DNA of 64,000 nucleotides, taken from the NCBI RefSeq assembly GCF_000474215.1, contig NZ_BAUC01000021.1, positions 98,174-162,173 of the forward strand, in the 5' to 3' direction. Origin of the DNA: Edwardsiella hoshinae NBRC 105699 = ATCC 33379 (GTDB lineage Bacteria > Pseudomonadota > Gammaproteobacteria > Enterobacterales > Enterobacteriaceae). This document shows positions 9,680 to 21,047 of this stretch, piece after piece (position 1 is the stretch's first letter; each line of letters opens with the position of its first letter). The translations under genes and the position numbers were made by a program. The notes under the pieces are model-generated. The model did not search any database, was not told where the DNA came from, and saw only the letters and a list, made by a program, of their open reading frames with translations.

Positions 9680-10804
9680 TCACTGAGCGTCCAATTGGGT
9701 GATGCCGATACGCATCTTTTCATCCAACTGCGCCGCCTTGGCGCGGATCTTCGCCTCCAACTGATCGATGATGTCGGCGTTATCGAAGCGCGTTTTCTGC
9801 CGCACGCCATCCTCATAAAATCCGCTCTTGTTATGGCCGCCGGTGACGCCCAGCGTCGAGACCAATGCCTCGCCTGGCCCGTTGACCACGCAACCGATGA
9901 TCGAAACATCCATCGGCGTGACGATATCTTCCAAGCGCTGCTCCAGTGCATTCACCGTACCGATCACGTCAAACTCCTGGCGCGAACAAGTCGGGCAGGC
10001 GATGAAGTTGATACCACGAGAACGGATACGCAACGACTTGAGAATGTCGAACCCGACCTTGACCTCTTCCACCGGATCGGCGGCCAGCGACACACGCAGG
10101 GTATCGCCGATCCCCTCCGCCAACAGCATGCCCAGCCCGATCGCCGACTTGACGGCGCCGCTCCGAGCGCCGCCCGCCTCGGTGATCCCCAGGTGCAATG
10201 GCTGGTCGATACGCTCCGCCAACAGGCGATACGCCCCGACCGCCAAGAAGACGTCAGAAGCTTTCACGCTCACCTTAAACTGATCGAAGTTAAGCCGATC
10301 CAGAATATCGACGTGGCGCATCGCCGACTCCAACAGTGCCTGCGGTGTCGGTTCGCCATACTTTTCCTGGATATCCTTCTCCAGCGAACCGGCGTTCACA
10401 CCGATACGAATCGGAATACCGCGCTCGCGTGCACAATCGACCACCGCGCGAATACGGCTCTCGTTACCGATATTACCGGGATTGATACGCAGGCAATCCA
10501 CGCCGTACTCCGCTACTTTCAAGGCGATGCGATAGTCGAAGTGGATATCGGCCACCAGCGGCACCTGGGCCTGTTGCTTGATCTGCCTAAAGGCCTCGGC
10601 CGCCTCCATGGTCGGTACCGAGACCCGCACGATATCGACCCCAACGCGCTCCAAGGCGCGGATCTGGGCCACCGTCGCCGCCACATCGGTGGTGCGGGTG
10701 TTGGTCATAGACTGAACGGCGATGGGGGCGCCGTCACCGATCGGCACATTGCCGACATTGATACGCGTCGATTTACGGCGCTTAATGGGGGATGCGTTAT
10801 GCAT
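9680..10804 (-). CDS. ispG: IspG (GcpE), HMBPP synthase of the MEP isoprenoid pathway
   Basis: Converts 2-C-methyl-D-erythritol 2,4-cyclodiphosphate to HMBPP using a [4Fe-4S] cluster. The cluster cysteines appear as [11 protein letters not shown] and [10 protein letters not shown], and the N-terminal TIM-barrel segment [20 protein letters not shown] is characteristic. Length is 374 residues against 372 in E. coli. It follows rodZ by 25 bases. Confidence 0.98.
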   Translation of the reverse strand: MHNASPIKRRKSTRINVGNVPIGDGAPIAVQSMTNTRTTDVAATVAQIRALERVGVDIVRVSVPTMEAAEAFRQIKQQAQVPLVADIHFDYRIALKVAEYGVDCLRINPGNIGNESRIRAVVDCARERGIPIRIGVNAGSLEKDIQEKYGEPTPQALLESAMRHVDILDRLNFDQFKVSVKASDVFLAVGAYRLLAERIDQPLHLGITEAGGARSGAVKSAIGLGMLLAEGIGDTLRVSLAADPVEEVKVGFDILKSLRIRSRGINFIACPTCSRQEFDVIGTVNALEQRLEDIVTPMDVSIIGCVVNGPGEALVSTLGVTGGHNKSGFYEDGVRQKTRFDNADIIDQLEAKIRAKAAQLDEKMRIGITQLDAQ

Positions 10805-10829
10805 GACTTCTCTCCGCCCTTGCCGTAAC

Positions 10830-11867
10830 TCAGTTAGCCGCCGCTGGCTGTGCGTCTAACGTCAAACGGGCAACCTGGCTTGACTTGATAAAACGACTCA
10901 GATCGACCGGCTTACCCAGATACTGGATCTGCACCGCCGCTGGCGCGCCGATCTTCAGACGGTAAGGCGCCTTACCGGAAAGCTCGAGCTTCGCCCCGGC
11001 CGGCTGTAAGCCGCTAAACAAGACCTTACCGCTCGCATCACGCACCTCCAGCCAACACTTGTCGCTAAAGTGCATCACCAGAGGTTGACCGCTCGCCGCC
11101 TCGCTCCCGGTCGCCACGCTGGCCGCTGCCGTCGGCAACGCCGCTGTAGACAACGGGGCGATATCCGCCTGGCTCGGCGCCACCACGGCGCCCGGAGTGG
11201 CTGGCGTGGAGGCAGCCGGCGCGTTAGCGCTGTTGACCGCCGGAGCGGGGGACTCGCTCGGTGCCGCCGTTGCGGCCGGAGTATGACTGACCGACGCGCT
11301 GCTAGCCGCGGGCTGAGAGGCCGGGGTGTTGCGGGCGTCGGCATCGTCTGCCGCCGCGCCGCCTGAAGCGGACAACTCAACGGGCTGTGCCTGTTGCTGC
11401 TTCGCCAGCTGTGCCGAGGACTCATCGGCCATCTCGGCGATATCCTGCTGCTGGGCCTTATGATTCTGCCACCACCACGAACCGGTGATGCCGATCACGA
11501 CAAAGATCACCAGCCAGGTGAACGTCATCAACCAACCTTCGCGTTTCTTCCGCCGCTTGCCCAGCGAAAAGCTTTGCATCGGCGCCATTTTTACCGCCCG
11601 AACCGGCGCCTGTTTGGCCAACAACGGGGCGATCTCCTGCTCAGGGATCTGTACCAGCTTGGCATAGGCGCGGATATAGCCACGGACGAAGGTCGACACC
11701 AAGCCATCGGGGGCCTTGTCTTCTTCAATGTCTCGTATCGTCGAGAGCTTCAGGCACAGGCGCTCTGCCACCTGCTGCTGAGTAAGCCCTAAACGCTCAC
11801 GGCCCTGGCGCAGACGCTCGCCAGTGCTCATCGGTGCTGCTTGATCTTGGGAGGCTTCAGTATTCAT
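10830..11867 (-). CDS. rodZ: RodZ, cytoskeletal cell-shape protein
   Basis: Bitopic inner-membrane protein that links MreB filaments to the elongation machinery. The N-terminal helix-turn-helix ([20 protein letters not shown]) spans about residues 18-80, and a basic segment ([11 protein letters not shown]) leads to one transmembrane helix at about 113-133. A long periplasmic linker rich in A, S, P and T follows, then a C-terminal beta domain (DUF4115). The linker is low-complexity and differs in length between species. Its start overlaps the end of pilW by 11 bases. Confidence 0.95.
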   Translation of the reverse strand: MNTEASQDQAAPMSTGERLRQGRERLGLTQQQVAERLCLKLSTIRDIEEDKAPDGLVSTFVRGYIRAYAKLVQIPEQEIAPLLAKQAPVRAVKMAPMQSFSLGKRRKKREGWLMTFTWLVIFVVIGITGSWWWQNHKAQQQDIAEMADESSAQLAKQQQAQPVELSASGGAAADDADARNTPASQPAASSASVSHTPAATAAPSESPAPAVNSANAPAASTPATPGAVVAPSQADIAPLSTAALPTAAASVATGSEAASGQPLVMHFSDKCWLEVRDASGKVLFSGLQPAGAKLELSGKAPYRLKIGAPAAVQIQYLGKPVDLSRFIKSSQVARLTLDAQPAAAN

Positions 11868-12606
11868 TCGCTAGGAACTGCTGGTACTGTTGGGATTGTG
11901 GAAAATTTCGCGCCAGTTGTTTGCCATAACGTTCTAGGTTCGTCTGGCGCCCATCTAACGCAGCGAAACGGATTTGTAACCATAAACTATCGGCGCTGAC
12001 CGGTAAAATATGATTGTAAACATCCAACATCAGTCGTGCTTCCGTGCGCTTACCCTGTTGTAACGCTTGCGAGGCGTCGGCCAGCAAGCGCACACCTTGC
12101 TGCGGATCCGCCTTCAACGCACGGATGAAAAGTCTACGCGCCTCATCGGGATGGGCGGCATGCAAGAAGCAGCTTCCTGCACTGAAAAATGCATCGGCAA
12201 CCCATCCCTCATCGGGGAGCTGCGCCGCCGCGTTAAACTGTTGTTGCGCCGCTACATACTGCCCTAAAGTGCAGAGAAACGCACCGTAATTATTCATTAC
12301 CGTGGCGCTGCGCGGCGCCGCCGCCAATGCTTGGCGATACCCTTGCGCGGCAGCGTGCAGCTGGCCACGCTGTTGCTGGTACATCGCCGTCAGCAGCAGC
12401 GTACGGTAGTCGCCCGTGGCAGAAACCGAGAGTTGCGCGAGTGCCTGCTGTGCCTGCGGCAAATCGCCACGCGCCAACGCGGCGAAGGTCTGCTGCGGGA
12501 GCGGCAAGGAAGCCTCGCTCTGCGGCGGTGCCTCGCTTGACTTTTCAGCACACCCGACCAGCAACGCGGCCAACATCCAGCTCATCACAGCCCTTGTCGT
12601 TCTCAT
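11857..12606 (-). CDS. pilW: PilW/PilF-like TPR lipoprotein (type IV pilus biogenesis/stability family)
   Basis: A 249-residue protein with a lipoprotein signal peptide (lipobox LVGC near residue 19) and three or more TPR repeats, for example [20 protein letters not shown] and [19 protein letters not shown]. The family helps type IV pilus secretin assembly in pilus-bearing bacteria. In enterics it occupies this site between rlmN and rodZ, often without a full pilus set. The ATG at 12606, with a GGGAGC ribosome site, is chosen over an in-frame start 24 codons upstream because it begins the signal peptide. Confidence 0.88.
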   Translation of the reverse strand: MRTTRAVMSWMLAALLVGCAEKSSEAPPQSEASLPLPQQTFAALARGDLPQAQQALAQLSVSATGDYRTLLLTAMYQQQRGQLHAAAQGYRQALAAAPRSATVMNNYGAFLCTLGQYVAAQQQFNAAAQLPDEGWVADAFFSAGSCFLHAAHPDEARRLFIRALKADPQQGVRLLADASQALQQGKRTEARLMLDVYNHILPVSADSLWLQIRFAALDGRQTNLERYGKQLARNFPQSQQYQQFLANEY

Positions 12607-12688
12607 CCCTTGCTCCCGCTCTCTGCCATGCGAACGAGCCTCGATGCACGGTGCGCGTCCCGCCATGCGGACGCCCATCCCTGTTACA

Positions 12689-13924
12689 TCAGACTTCTCG
12701 CACGTTGATAGGTTCCCCCGCCACCCGCTTCTTCAGGGTCCGTTTGGTTCGGTCGATAACTTCACCGGCCAACTGACCGCAGGCGGCGTCAATGTCGTCA
12801 CCACGCGTCTTGCGTACGATGACGGTAAAGCCATACTCCATCAACACCTTGGAAAAACGATCAATACGGCTGTTGGAGCTGCGGCCGAAGGGCGCGCCCG
12901 GGAAGGGGTTCCAAGGGATCAAGTTGATCTTACATGGGGTATCCTTCAAGCATTCCGCCAACTGGTGCGCATGCTCCGTGCCATCGTTGACATGATCCAG
13001 CATCACGTACTCCACCGTTACCCGCCCCTGGTTAGCGTTGGATTTATCCAGGTAACGACGCACCGCCGCCAGAAAGGTTTCGATGTTGTACTTACGGTTG
13101 ATCGGCACGATCTCATCGCGGATCGCATCATTCGGTGCGTGCAGCGAGATAGCCAACGCCACGTCGATCAGATCGCCCAACTTGTCCAGTGCCGGCACCA
13201 CCCCAGAGGTAGACAGGGTTACGCGCCGTTTGGAGAGACCGAAACCGAAATCATCCAGCATGATCTCCATCGCCGGGATCACATTGGTCATGTTGAGCAA
13301 CGGCTCACCCATGCCCATCATCACCACGTTGGTGATCGGACGATTACCGGTGACCTTCTGTGCCCCGATGATCTTGGCCGCCCGCCATACTTGACCGATG
13401 ATCTCCGAAACCCGCAGGTTACGGTTAAAACCCTGCTGGGCCGTCGAACAGAATTTGCACTCCAGCGCGCAGCCCACCTGGGACGAGACGCACAGGGTGG
13501 CCCGATCGTCTTCCGGAATATAGACCGTCTCGACCCGCTGGTCGCCGACCTGGAGGGCCCACTTGATGGTGCCGTCGGAGGAGCGCTGCTCCACCGCCAC
13601 TTCCGGTGCCCGGATCTCCGCGACCTGCTTCAGCTTGGCGCGCAGCACCTTGTTGATGTCAGTCATCGCGTCGAAGTCGTCGCAGCAATAATGATAGATC
13701 CACTTCATGATCTGATCGGCGCGGAACGGTTTTTCGCCCATCGCGACGAAGAATTCACGCATCTGCTTACGGTTCAGATCAAGCAGGTTGATTTTTTCCG
13801 CCGGCTGGGCGACACAAGAGGCCCCCTCGGCAGAGGGCGGGGTAAGATGAATATCAGACAAGGGAGACTCGACGGCAGTGGCACCGGGCGCGTTGCCCGT
13901 ATGCGATGAAGGATTCTTGGACAT
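12689..13924 (-). CDS. rlmN: RlmN, dual-specificity 23S rRNA/tRNA adenine C2-methyltransferase
   Basis: Radical-SAM enzyme that methylates C2 of A2503 in 23S rRNA and A37 of some tRNAs. The CxxxCxxC cluster motif is seen in [14 protein letters not shown], and the SAM-binding GMGEPLLN segment and the resolving cysteine near the C-terminus ([15 protein letters not shown]) are present. The protein has about 27 extra N-terminal residues compared with E. coli (411 versus 384). This front part is rich in S, P and A and may not all be translated, but no better start is evident. Confidence 0.97.
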   Translation of the reverse strand: MSKNPSSHTGNAPGATAVESPLSDIHLTPPSAEGASCVAQPAEKINLLDLNRKQMREFFVAMGEKPFRADQIMKWIYHYCCDDFDAMTDINKVLRAKLKQVAEIRAPEVAVEQRSSDGTIKWALQVGDQRVETVYIPEDDRATLCVSSQVGCALECKFCSTAQQGFNRNLRVSEIIGQVWRAAKIIGAQKVTGNRPITNVVMMGMGEPLLNMTNVIPAMEIMLDDFGFGLSKRRVTLSTSGVVPALDKLGDLIDVALAISLHAPNDAIRDEIVPINRKYNIETFLAAVRRYLDKSNANQGRVTVEYVMLDHVNDGTEHAHQLAECLKDTPCKINLIPWNPFPGAPFGRSSNSRIDRFSKVLMEYGFTVIVRKTRGDDIDAACGQLAGEVIDRTKRTLKKRVAGEPINVREV

Positions 13925-14002
13925 AAAAATAGCTAGGCCTCGTTGTTACACTTTGCGGCTCATTGCCAGCACGCCGCCTGCGGCGCGCTGGAAAAACTGG
14001 CA

Positions 14003-14035
14003 TACAATAACGCCCCGGAAGAGACACGGGGCGCT
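14003..14035 (-). terminator. Terminator downstream of ndk
   Basis: Stem CGCCCCG/CGGGGCG with a nine-base loop at 14011-14033, followed on the minus strand by TTATTG. It lies about 80 bases past the ndk stop and ahead of rlmN. Confidence 0.65.
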
Positions 14036-14111
14036 ATATTGTACTCACTCTCGCCGGACGATGCCATGACGATCATGCATGCCGGACGGATTTCACTGCC
14101 TGACGACAGCC

Positions 14112-14543
14112 TCAGCGCGTACGCGGGCAGAGCTCATCGGCGCTGAAGAAGTAGGCAATCTCCCGCTCGGCGGAGGCCGGCGAGTCAGAACCATGCACTG
14201 CATTCTCCGTCAGGCTATCGGCATAATCCGCACGCAGTGTGCCTGCCAAGGCATTTTCCGGATTCGTCGCCCCCATGATCTCGCGGTTACGACGGACCGC
14301 CTCCTCCCCTTCCAGTACCTGTACCATGATCGGCCCCGAGGTCATAAAGTTGACCAGGCCAGTGAAGAAGGGACGCTCGCGATGCTCGGCATAGAAACCT
14401 TCCGCCTGTTCGCGCGTCAGGTGCACCATCTTGGCGGCGACGATTTTCAGCCCCGCCGCCTCAAAGCGTGCGTAGATGGCGCCGATCACATTCTTGGCGA
14501 CCGCGTTCGGTTTTACGATGGAAAAGGTACGTTCTAAGGTCAT
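14112..14543 (-). CDS. ndk: Nucleoside diphosphate kinase
   Basis: Transfers the gamma-phosphate from ATP to other nucleoside diphosphates through a phosphohistidine. The active-site segment [20 protein letters not shown] contains the catalytic histidine, and the N-terminal [17 protein letters not shown] is the family signature. Its 143 residues equal the enteric enzyme. It is flanked by its own downstream terminator and an upstream gap, so it is probably monocistronic. Confidence 0.98.
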   Translation of the reverse strand: MTLERTFSIVKPNAVAKNVIGAIYARFEAAGLKIVAAKMVHLTREQAEGFYAEHRERPFFTGLVNFMTSGPIMVQVLEGEEAVRRNREIMGATNPENALAGTLRADYADSLTENAVHGSDSPASAEREIAYFFSADELCPRTR

Positions 14544-14845
14544 GTCTACCCCTGTCAGACTGCTTGAATCAAAATCCGCACGGGATTCTACGGCGCCACA
14601 GCGCCGGAAGAAAGCCGACCGGCCATGCTAACGCCATGAGCAGACGGAAGATTTTAATTACGGCCCCCTCCAGCGATGGCGCAATGCCGACCCGATATCC
14701 CCCTGAGGATATCCTGGCCAAGCGCGTCGATTATACGGGGAGCGCCGGGGCGTTGCCTACGGTGCCCGGCGTTAATTTGTTAAAAATATATGAATTTTTT
14801 GATGCCTACCACAGCTGTCCTCGCGCTGTGGTAGGCCTGTTGCGC
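14544..14845. other. Intergenic region between ndk and sseB
   Basis: No convincing gene is seen. A GC-rich hairpin, CCTACCACAGC/GCTGTGGTAGG, lies at 14805-14835 just past the sseB stop codon. It lacks a clear T-run on the minus strand, so its role as the sseB terminator is uncertain. The ndk promoter should lie in the right-hand part of its upstream side (14544-14640). Confidence 0.5.
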
Positions 14846-15712
14846 TTAGCGACCTGGCGCACTAGGAATGGCGTTGCGTAACCAACCGCCCCAACGCCGC
14901 TGGTAGATGGGAGTGATATGAGTGCGCAGGTAGTCGGCCAACGGATCGGCTTGCGTGCGGCGAATGCAGCACACATCCACCCATGCATCCTGCTCCAGTA
15001 ACCCACTGAGCAGAGTCCCCGCCTCATGGATCAACAATTGATGGGCCGCCTCATCGTCGCCCTCCAGCTCCAGCGCCAACAGCAACACCGGCTGCGTGTC
15101 GCACTGCGGATCCTGAAAACGCACCAACCAGGCGCTACGCACCAACCCGCGTTGGCCGCACAGCGTCGTGATCCCTTCCTGCAATGCGCCTGGTAGATGT
15201 TCCAGTGGCCCAATGCGTATCGACTGACCGCCCTCAATCGCCAGACACTGTGACGGCACCATGCCACCACGCTCCAGCAATAGGGCGATCTCTTGCGGAT
15301 AAAAAGCCTTGCCCTGTGCACACTTGGGATTCAGGAATAGCCGCTCGCCACGAGTAAGGCTGAATAGTTCGCGAGCCGGCAAGGCCGTCACCGCTCCTGG
15401 CTCCTCACTGCCTAACACTTGTTGTAAGCGCTGCGGCGTCGAGAAGAAAGGGATGACGCTCGTACCGTCGCTCATCTCCCAGTGCTCAATCGCGACCCCA
15501 TCGTCTTGCTCGGCCTTCGATGCCGGCGCGCGCAGCGGCAGATAGACCGTCGCGGCCAGCAATTCGCGATAGAACAACGCCAAGTAGGCCGGATCGCGAC
15601 TCGCCTGCGCGAGGCTTGCCTCAAGCCGTTCCCCCGGCGTCACGTGATGGTGATCATGCTGATGATCGTGCGGCTGTTCGCCAGACTGCGGATGATTATC
15701 GCTTGCGCACAC
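14846..15712 (-). CDS. sseB: SseB, enhanced serine sensitivity protein
   Basis: Resembles SseB of enterics: the segments DGTSVIPFFSTPQRLQQVL, LFLNPKCAQGKAFYP and the C-terminal ITPIYQRRWGGWLRNAI match the family. Overproduction of SseB in E. coli alters serine sensitivity; its biochemistry is unclear. The GTG at 15712 is preferred because a GGAG site lies eight bases upstream; an in-frame GTG three codons earlier overlaps that site. The N-terminus carries a histidine/aspartate-rich tract (PHDHQHDHHH) not in the E. coli protein and suggestive of metal binding. It lies between ndk and pepB. Confidence 0.87.
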   Translation of the reverse strand: MCASDNHPQSGEQPHDHQHDHHHVTPGERLEASLAQASRDPAYLALFYRELLAATVYLPLRAPASKAEQDDGVAIEHWEMSDGTSVIPFFSTPQRLQQVLGSEEPGAVTALPARELFSLTRGERLFLNPKCAQGKAFYPQEIALLLERGGMVPSQCLAIEGGQSIRIGPLEHLPGALQEGITTLCGQRGLVRSAWLVRFQDPQCDTQPVLLLALELEGDDEAAHQLLIHEAGTLLSGLLEQDAWVDVCCIRRTQADPLADYLRTHITPIYQRRWGGWLRNAIPSAPGR

Positions 15713-15790
15713 CGTGCTCACTCCTGTTCTCCGGTTCCATCTTCTCTCAGACTCACGACCCCGCCCGATGGCGGGGCAGCGAGTATCTCG

Positions 15791-17092
15791 TTAGCCACAC
15801 GCAGCCTGGTTGAGCAACAGACGAGCTAGCGTACGCACGCCGATACCCGTCGCACCGGCCGCCCACTGCTCGACCGGCGCCTTGCGGTAGGAGGCACTAC
15901 AATCGATGTGCAGCCAGCCGTGGCGATAATCGCTGACGAAGTGCGACAGGAAGGCCGCCGCCGTACTGGCACCTGCGGAATGCGCCGCGCCGGCCACATT
16001 ACTGAGATCGGCGAACGGAGACGGCAACTGGTTGCGGTGAAACTCTGCCAACGGCAGACGCCAGAAGGGCTCGTCTTCCTGGGCTGCACTCGCCTGCAAG
16101 GCCGCCACAAGGGCGTCGTCGAAGGAGAACAGGGCGTGGTAATCGCCGCCGAGAGCCGTCTTGGCCGCCCCGGTCAGCGTCGCGCAGTCGATGATCAGGC
16201 GTGGGTTCTGCCGTGAAGCATCGATCAAACCGTCGGCCAACACCAGACGCCCTTCGGCATCGGTGTTCATGATTTCGACTCGCTTACCGTTACGGTAGTG
16301 GATAATGTCACCCAGTTTAAACGCATTGCCGCTCACCAGGTTGTCGGCACAGCACAGGTAGAGTTTGACCCGCGCCTGTAACCCCTGGGCGATGGCCAGC
16401 GCCAACGCACCGGTTAGCAGTGCCGCGCCCCCCATGTCGGACTTCATCGAATCCATATAGGCGCTCTGCTTCAGGCTATAGCCACCGGAGTCGAAGGTGA
16501 TACCTTTACCGACCAGGCAGGCCAGCACCGGTGCCGCCGGATCACCGCTCGGGTTATAATCCAGCTCTAACAGGGCCGGAGAGCGGGACGAACCTCGCCC
16601 GACGCTATGCAGCCCCATATAACCCTGCTCACGCAGATCCTCCCCCTTGGTGATGCGGTAGTGAATGCTGTCGCAGGCCTGGGCGCACAGCAGATCGACC
16701 GCACGTTGCGCCAGTTGGGACGGCCCCAAAGCCTCTGCCGGGGTATTGATGATCTCGCGCACCCAGTCGACAGTCGCCAGACGGCGATCCAGCTCAGCGC
16801 GTTCGGCCGCACTCAACGCGGGCCATTCGATCTGTTGTCCGCCTTTCGGGTTACGGTACCCCTGCCAGAACGCCCAACAGGCGCTCAGGCTCCAGTCATC
16901 TCCCAACAAGGCGACCTGCTTCACCCCTTGCCCATCGAGGCGGCGCGCCGCGCGCTGGATCAGCCCGCTATCGAGGTTTTCTCCGGCATGGAGGGTCATT
17001 CCCTGGGCGTCGGCGCTCAATAGGGCATCGTTGCCCCAACGAGCATCGGCGGCCTGACGCGATAAACGGATCGGCATCAATTCATTCGTCAT
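15791..17092 (-). CDS. pepB: Peptidase B (leucyl aminopeptidase family M17)
   Basis: Cytosolic metallo-aminopeptidase with broad specificity. The M17 signature [14 protein letters not shown] holds metal ligands, and [14 protein letters not shown] and [14 protein letters not shown] complete the two-metal active site. The 433 residues compare with 427 in E. coli. It sits after the isc operon, as in E. coli, and is separated from iscX by a terminator. Confidence 0.96.
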   Translation of the reverse strand: MTNELMPIRLSRQAADARWGNDALLSADAQGMTLHAGENLDSGLIQRAARRLDGQGVKQVALLGDDWSLSACWAFWQGYRNPKGGQQIEWPALSAAERAELDRRLATVDWVREIINTPAEALGPSQLAQRAVDLLCAQACDSIHYRITKGEDLREQGYMGLHSVGRGSSRSPALLELDYNPSGDPAAPVLACLVGKGITFDSGGYSLKQSAYMDSMKSDMGGAALLTGALALAIAQGLQARVKLYLCCADNLVSGNAFKLGDIIHYRNGKRVEIMNTDAEGRLVLADGLIDASRQNPRLIIDCATLTGAAKTALGGDYHALFSFDDALVAALQASAAQEDEPFWRLPLAEFHRNQLPSPFADLSNVAGAAHSAGASTAAAFLSHFVSDYRHGWLHIDCSASYRKAPVEQWAAGATGIGVRTLARLLLNQAACG

Positions 17093-17151
17093 GCTAATTC
17101 TCCCGCTTGCTTACGCGGCCCGCACCAGCCCTGGCTGGCACAGAGCCAATA

Positions 17152-17178
17152 GTAAAAAGCCACCCCTACGGGTGGCTT
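17152..17178 (-). terminator. Terminator at the end of the isc operon
   Basis: Stem AAGCCACCC/GGGTGGCTT with a CTAC loop and a minus-strand T-run lies about 55 bases past the iscX stop, closing the isc operon before pepB. Confidence 0.88.
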
Positions 17179-17233
17179 GCCCGGGCCAGGGCACTACGCC
17201 CACTCGCCCAACCCAACAACGGGGCAGCCCTGC

Positions 17234-17434
17234 TCACTCTGCTTCATCTAACCAAACCAGCAGGATCGCTTCCAGAATTTTTTCATTGGATGCGGCAGGA
17301 TCGTCGTCGAACTCGTCAAGATCACAAATCCAACGATGCATATCGGTAAAACGCACGCTCTGTGGCGAGACGTCCGGGTGAGCGTCATACAGCGCCTCGC
17401 CGATGGCGCGGCTATCGTGCCATTTCAGTCCCAC
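17234..17434 (-). CDS. iscX: IscX (YfhJ), Fe-S assembly accessory protein
   Basis: Acidic 66-residue protein that binds IscS and iron and tunes cluster assembly. The conserved core [16 protein letters not shown] and [18 protein letters not shown] is present. The GTG at 17434 is chosen because it gives exactly the E. coli length and has a GGGAG ribosome site eight bases upstream inside the fdx 3' end. An ATG six codons upstream would overlap the fdx stop and has a poorer site. It is the last gene of the isc operon. Confidence 0.93.
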   Translation of the reverse strand: MGLKWHDSRAIGEALYDAHPDVSPQSVRFTDMHRWICDLDEFDDDPAASNEKILEAILLVWLDEAE

Positions 17435-17435
17435 T

Positions 17436-17771
17436 TCAGTGCTCCCGCGCATGGTTGACGGTATAACGCGGGATCTCGACCACCAAATCCTCCCCTGCGA
17501 CCCGAGCCTGGCAGCTCAAACGACTTTCCGGCTCCAAGCCCCAGGCCTTATCCAGCATGTCATCCTCGAGCTCACTGCTCTCCGCCAAGGAGTCGAACCC
17601 CTCACGCACGATGCAGTGACAGGTGGTACACGCACAGGATTTCTCACAAGCGTGTTCGATTTCAATCCCGTTACGCAGTGCGGCATCGAGGATTGTCTCG
17701 CCTTCCTGGGCCTCGATCACCGCGCCCTCGGGGCAGTGTTCCTGATTGGGCAGAAATACGATTTTTGGCAT
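17436..17771 (-). CDS. fdx: Isc [2Fe-2S] ferredoxin
   Basis: Adrenodoxin-type ferredoxin that supplies electrons during cluster assembly on IscU. The cluster-binding pattern [10 protein letters not shown] followed by a distant cysteine is visible, and the N-terminal [16 protein letters not shown] is typical. Its 111 residues match the family. It follows hscA by two bases. Confidence 0.97.
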   Translation of the reverse strand: MPKIVFLPNQEHCPEGAVIEAQEGETILDAALRNGIEIEHACEKSCACTTCHCIVREGFDSLAESSELEDDMLDKAWGLEPESRLSCQARVAGEDLVVEIPRYTVNHAREH

Positions 17772-17773
17772 GT

Positions 17774-19624
17774 TTAAACCTCATCCACAGAGTGACCGGC
17801 CAGTGCACGACGGATGGAAGCATCCATGCGTCGCGCGGCAAATTCTTGAGTTTGTGCATCCAGCGCCTTGATCGCTGCTTCGATCGCCGCCGTATTATCG
17901 CCGGCGGCGGCGGTTTGCAGCGCATCCTCAACCTGGCGGATTGCCGCCAGTTCCTCTGCGCTCAACAGGGCACTGTCCTGTTGTAACGCGCCTCGCAGGC
18001 TTTCCAGCACACGCGCGGCCTCGACTTTTTGCTCCGCCAACATGCGGGCGCTGAGATCGTCTTCGGCGTTCGCCATCGACGATTGGATCATGCCGACAAT
18101 CGCCTCTTCGCTCAGCCCATAGGAGGGCTTCACCTGGATGGCCGCCTGCACCCCAGTGGATTTTTCCATCGCGGTGACGCTGAGCAGGCCATCGGCATCG
18201 ACCTGGAAGGTGACGCGAATATGCGCGCCGCCCGCCGGCAACGGCGGAATACCGCGCAGGGTGAAGCGCGCTAGGGAGCGATTGTCTTGCACCAGCTCAC
18301 GCTCGCCCTGCACCACATGGATCATCATCGCCGTCTGGCCATCCTTGAAGGTAGTAAACTCCTGCGCTCGGGCCACTGGAATGGTGGTATTACGCGGGAT
18401 GACCTTTTCGACCAGGCCGCCCATAGTCTCTAACCCCAGAGACAGCGGGATCACATCCAGCAGCAGCATCTCGGCGTCCGGTTTGTTGCCGACCAGAATG
18501 TCGGCCTGGATCGCCGCGCCGATCGCCACTACACGATCGGGATCAATTGCGGTCAGTGGCGGACGACCGAAGAAGTCTCCGACCAGAGTGCGTACCAACG
18601 GAACGCGTGTCGAGCCACCGACCATCACCACCTCAAGCACCTCATCGACACCGACGGCGGCATCTTTTAGCGCTCGACGGCAGGCCAACAGGGTACGTTT
18701 CACCAACGGAGCGATCAGCGCGTCAAACTGCTGGCGAGTCACCTGCCCCCGCCACTGGTCGACACGCACCTCAACCTGCTCCTGACTGCTGAGCGCGATC
18801 TTGGCCTCCACCGCGGCGTCCAAGAAGCGGCGTGCCAATCCGGCATCGCTGCGATCATGTAGCCCAGACTGCTCACGCAGCCAATCGGCTAACAGATGGT
18901 CGAAATCATCGCCGCCCAACGCGGAGTCTCCCCCGGTGGCCAACACCTCGAAGACCCCGCGACTCAGACGCAGGATGGAGATGTCAAAAGTACCGCCGCC
19001 GAGATCGTAGACCGCAATCACCCCTTCCTGCCCCGAATCCAAACCATAGGCGATGGCGGCGGCTGTCGGCTCGTTGAGCAGACGCAATACATGCAGCCCA
19101 GCCAAGCGCGCGGCGTCTTTGGTCCCCTGACGCTGCGCATCGTCAAAATAGGCCGGGACGGTGATCACCACCCCATCTAGCTCGCCGCCCAATGATGCCT
19201 GTGCCCGCGCGGAGAGTGCGGCAAGGATATCGGCAGACACTTGGATCGGGTTGACATTGCCCGCGGCGGTGATCAGTTGTGGCAGGCCATTCTCACTGGC
19301 CGTCATTTGGTAGGGCAAGTGGGGATAGCGCGCCTGTATGTCGGCCAGTGAGCGCCCCATCATGCGTTTGATCGAGCTGACGGTGTTGAGCGGGTCCGTG
19401 GCGGCCTGCGCACGCGCCTGCGTGCCAACGACTCGCCCTTCCGCCTGGTAGCGCACCACCGAAGGCAACAGGTGGCGTCCCTGCTCATCGGCCAGCGTTT
19501 CGGCCTGGCCGCTACGCACGGTCGCCACCAGAGAGTTCGTGGTGCCCAGATCGATACCCGCCGCCAGTCGACGCTGATGCGGTGCGGCGCTTAGCCCCGG
19601 CTCACTGATTTGTAATAACGCCAT
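17774..19624 (-). CDS. hscA: HscA, Hsp70-type chaperone for Fe-S cluster transfer
   Basis: ATP-driven chaperone that works with HscB to release clusters from IscU. The N-terminal nucleotide-binding domain shows [29 protein letters not shown] and VGGSTRVP, and a substrate-binding domain follows. Length is 616 residues as in E. coli. It lies downstream of hscB and is followed closely by fdx. Confidence 0.98.
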   Translation of the reverse strand: MALLQISEPGLSAAPHQRRLAAGIDLGTTNSLVATVRSGQAETLADEQGRHLLPSVVRYQAEGRVVGTQARAQAATDPLNTVSSIKRMMGRSLADIQARYPHLPYQMTASENGLPQLITAAGNVNPIQVSADILAALSARAQASLGGELDGVVITVPAYFDDAQRQGTKDAARLAGLHVLRLLNEPTAAAIAYGLDSGQEGVIAVYDLGGGTFDISILRLSRGVFEVLATGGDSALGGDDFDHLLADWLREQSGLHDRSDAGLARRFLDAAVEAKIALSSQEQVEVRVDQWRGQVTRQQFDALIAPLVKRTLLACRRALKDAAVGVDEVLEVVMVGGSTRVPLVRTLVGDFFGRPPLTAIDPDRVVAIGAAIQADILVGNKPDAEMLLLDVIPLSLGLETMGGLVEKVIPRNTTIPVARAQEFTTFKDGQTAMMIHVVQGERELVQDNRSLARFTLRGIPPLPAGGAHIRVTFQVDADGLLSVTAMEKSTGVQAAIQVKPSYGLSEEAIVGMIQSSMANAEDDLSARMLAEQKVEAARVLESLRGALQQDSALLSAEELAAIRQVEDALQTAAAGDNTAAIEAAIKALDAQTQEFAARRMDASIRRALAGHSVDEV

Positions 19625-19654
19625 GTTCGCTTCCGTTAATCCGTCAAAATAGGG

Positions 19655-20173
19655 TTACATCCCCAGCAGCCGTTCTTCTAGCTGTTCAACCTGCTGGTGA
19701 AGTTTGTCGAGAAAGCGCAGCTTGCGTACGCTGTCGGCTGCCGATGACCATTCTTGACGATCCAATTCACCGACCAGCTGCGCGCTGCGCGTCTGCACCA
19801 TTTTAGCGATCCTGGCAGCAAAGTTCATTAATGCCGCGTCGGCGTCGGCCTGCTGCGCTAACGTCTCCAGCTCTTCACGTAGCGCCATCTGCTCCATCAA
19901 AAAGGCCGTATCGTGCATCGTCTGCTGTTCATTCTTGATGTCGATGCCATGCAACGAGAGCAGATATTCGGCGCGCTTGAGAGGATGCTTCAGGGTCTGG
20001 TAGCCGTCATTGATGGTCGCGGCCTGTTGGATGGCGAGGAGACGCTCGCGCTCCGGCGCGGCGGCGAAACGATCGGGATGAAACTGGCGCTGCAACGCCT
20101 GAAAACGCGCAGCGAGCAGATTGCCGTCGACCTCATAACGTGTCGGCAACCCAAAAAGCGTGAAATAGTCCAT
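19655..20173 (-). CDS. hscB: HscB, J-domain co-chaperone for Fe-S assembly
   Basis: Presents IscU to HscA and stimulates its ATPase. The J-domain HPD motif (RQFHPDRFA) is present near residue 31, followed by a C-terminal helical bundle ([15 protein letters not shown]). The ATG at 20173 gives 172 residues, near the 171 of E. coli. An open frame runs 32 codons further upstream, but that part overlaps the untranslated gap after iscA and does not resemble the family. Confidence 0.96.
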   Translation of the reverse strand: MDYFTLFGLPTRYEVDGNLLAARFQALQRQFHPDRFAAAPERERLLAIQQAATINDGYQTLKHPLKRAEYLLSLHGIDIKNEQQTMHDTAFLMEQMALREELETLAQQADADAALMNFAARIAKMVQTRSAQLVGELDRQEWSSAADSVRKLRFLDKLHQQVEQLEERLLGM

Positions 20174-20240
20174 GCCGTACTCTGATGCTGATAACGGAAA
20201 TGCGGCGCCGTAGGGCGCCGACGGATGACGATGCGTGGAA

Positions 20241-20564
20241 TTAGACGTTGAAGCTTTCGCCGCAACCACACTCGTTTTTGACGTTCGGGTTGTTGAACTT
20301 AAAGCCTTCGTTCAGCCCTTCTTTGACGAAGTCCAGCTCGGTGCCGTCCAGATAGACCAGGCTCTTACCGTCAACGATGACTTTCACCCCTTTATCTTCG
20401 AAAACCACATCGTCCTCATTCAGGACATCGACAAACTCCAGCACATACGCCATGCCCGAACAGCCCGAGGTTTTTACCCCCAGACGCAGGCCCAATCCTT
20501 TACCGCGATTGGTCAAAAATGTCTGTACGCGCTTTGCAGCGGAGTCGCTCATGGTAATCGACAT
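20241..20564 (-). CDS. iscA: IscA, A-type Fe-S carrier
   Basis: Carrier that accepts and delivers iron-sulfur clusters. The three ligand cysteines are in CSGMAY and the CGCGESF tail. Its 107 residues match the family. A GC-rich hairpin (GGCGGCC/GGGCCGCC) lies in the 66-base gap between iscU and iscA at about 20598-20617 and may affect relative expression within the operon. Confidence 0.97.
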   Translation of the reverse strand: MSITMSDSAAKRVQTFLTNRGKGLGLRLGVKTSGCSGMAYVLEFVDVLNEDDVVFEDKGVKVIVDGKSLVYLDGTELDFVKEGLNEGFKFNNPNVKNECGCGESFNV

Positions 20565-20630
20565 ACAACAACCTCAGTCAAAAATAGTCAGGGTGACGGC
20601 GGCCGAAAGGGCCGCCGCAGTCCGCGGTCA

Positions 20631-21017
20631 TTACTCCGCGTTATGTTTGCTCTTATAATCGGCGATCGCCGCCTTAATGGCGTCTTCCGCCAGGATCGAA
20701 CAGTGGATCTTCACCGGTGGCAACGCCAACTCTTCGGCGATATCGGTGTTCTTGATCTCCGCCGCCTGCGCTAGGGATTTCCCCTTAACCCATTCGGTCA
20801 CCAGCGAGCTGGAGGCAATGGCAGATCCGCAACCATAGGTCTTGAAACGGGCGTCTTCAATGATACCCTCGTTGTTGACTTTAATCTGCAACTTCATCAC
20901 ATCGCCGCACGCCGGCGCGCCGACCATGCCGCTACCGACGGTCGGATCGCTATTATCAAAGGATCCGACGTTGCGCGGATTTTCGTAGTGGTCGATCACT
21001 TTATCGCTGTAAGCCAT
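20631..21017 (-). CDS. iscU: IscU, Fe-S cluster scaffold
   Basis: Scaffold on which clusters are built from IscS-derived sulfur. The three cysteines (GAPACGDV, YGCGSAIAS and KIHCSILAEDAI) and the HscA-recognition LPPVK motif are all present. Its 128 residues match the enteric protein. It follows iscS by 30 bases. Confidence 0.98.
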   Translation of the reverse strand: MAYSDKVIDHYENPRNVGSFDNSDPTVGSGMVGAPACGDVMKLQIKVNNEGIIEDARFKTYGCGSAIASSSLVTEWVKGKSLAQAAEIKNTDIAEELALPPVKIHCSILAEDAIKAAIADYKSKHNAE

Positions 21018-21047
21018 ATCGATGCTCCTAAAATGGTGTCCTGAGGA

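Noticed and set aside
9542..10828. A 428-codon plus-strand open frame
   Set aside because: Antisense shadow of ispG and the end of hisS; low-complexity R/H/D-rich translation typical of a mirror frame.
12416..13909. A 497-codon open frame on the plus strand opposite rlmN
   Set aside because: It is fully antisense to rlmN, whose radical-SAM motifs are certain. Long antisense frames are common in GC-rich genes, and this one has no family character.
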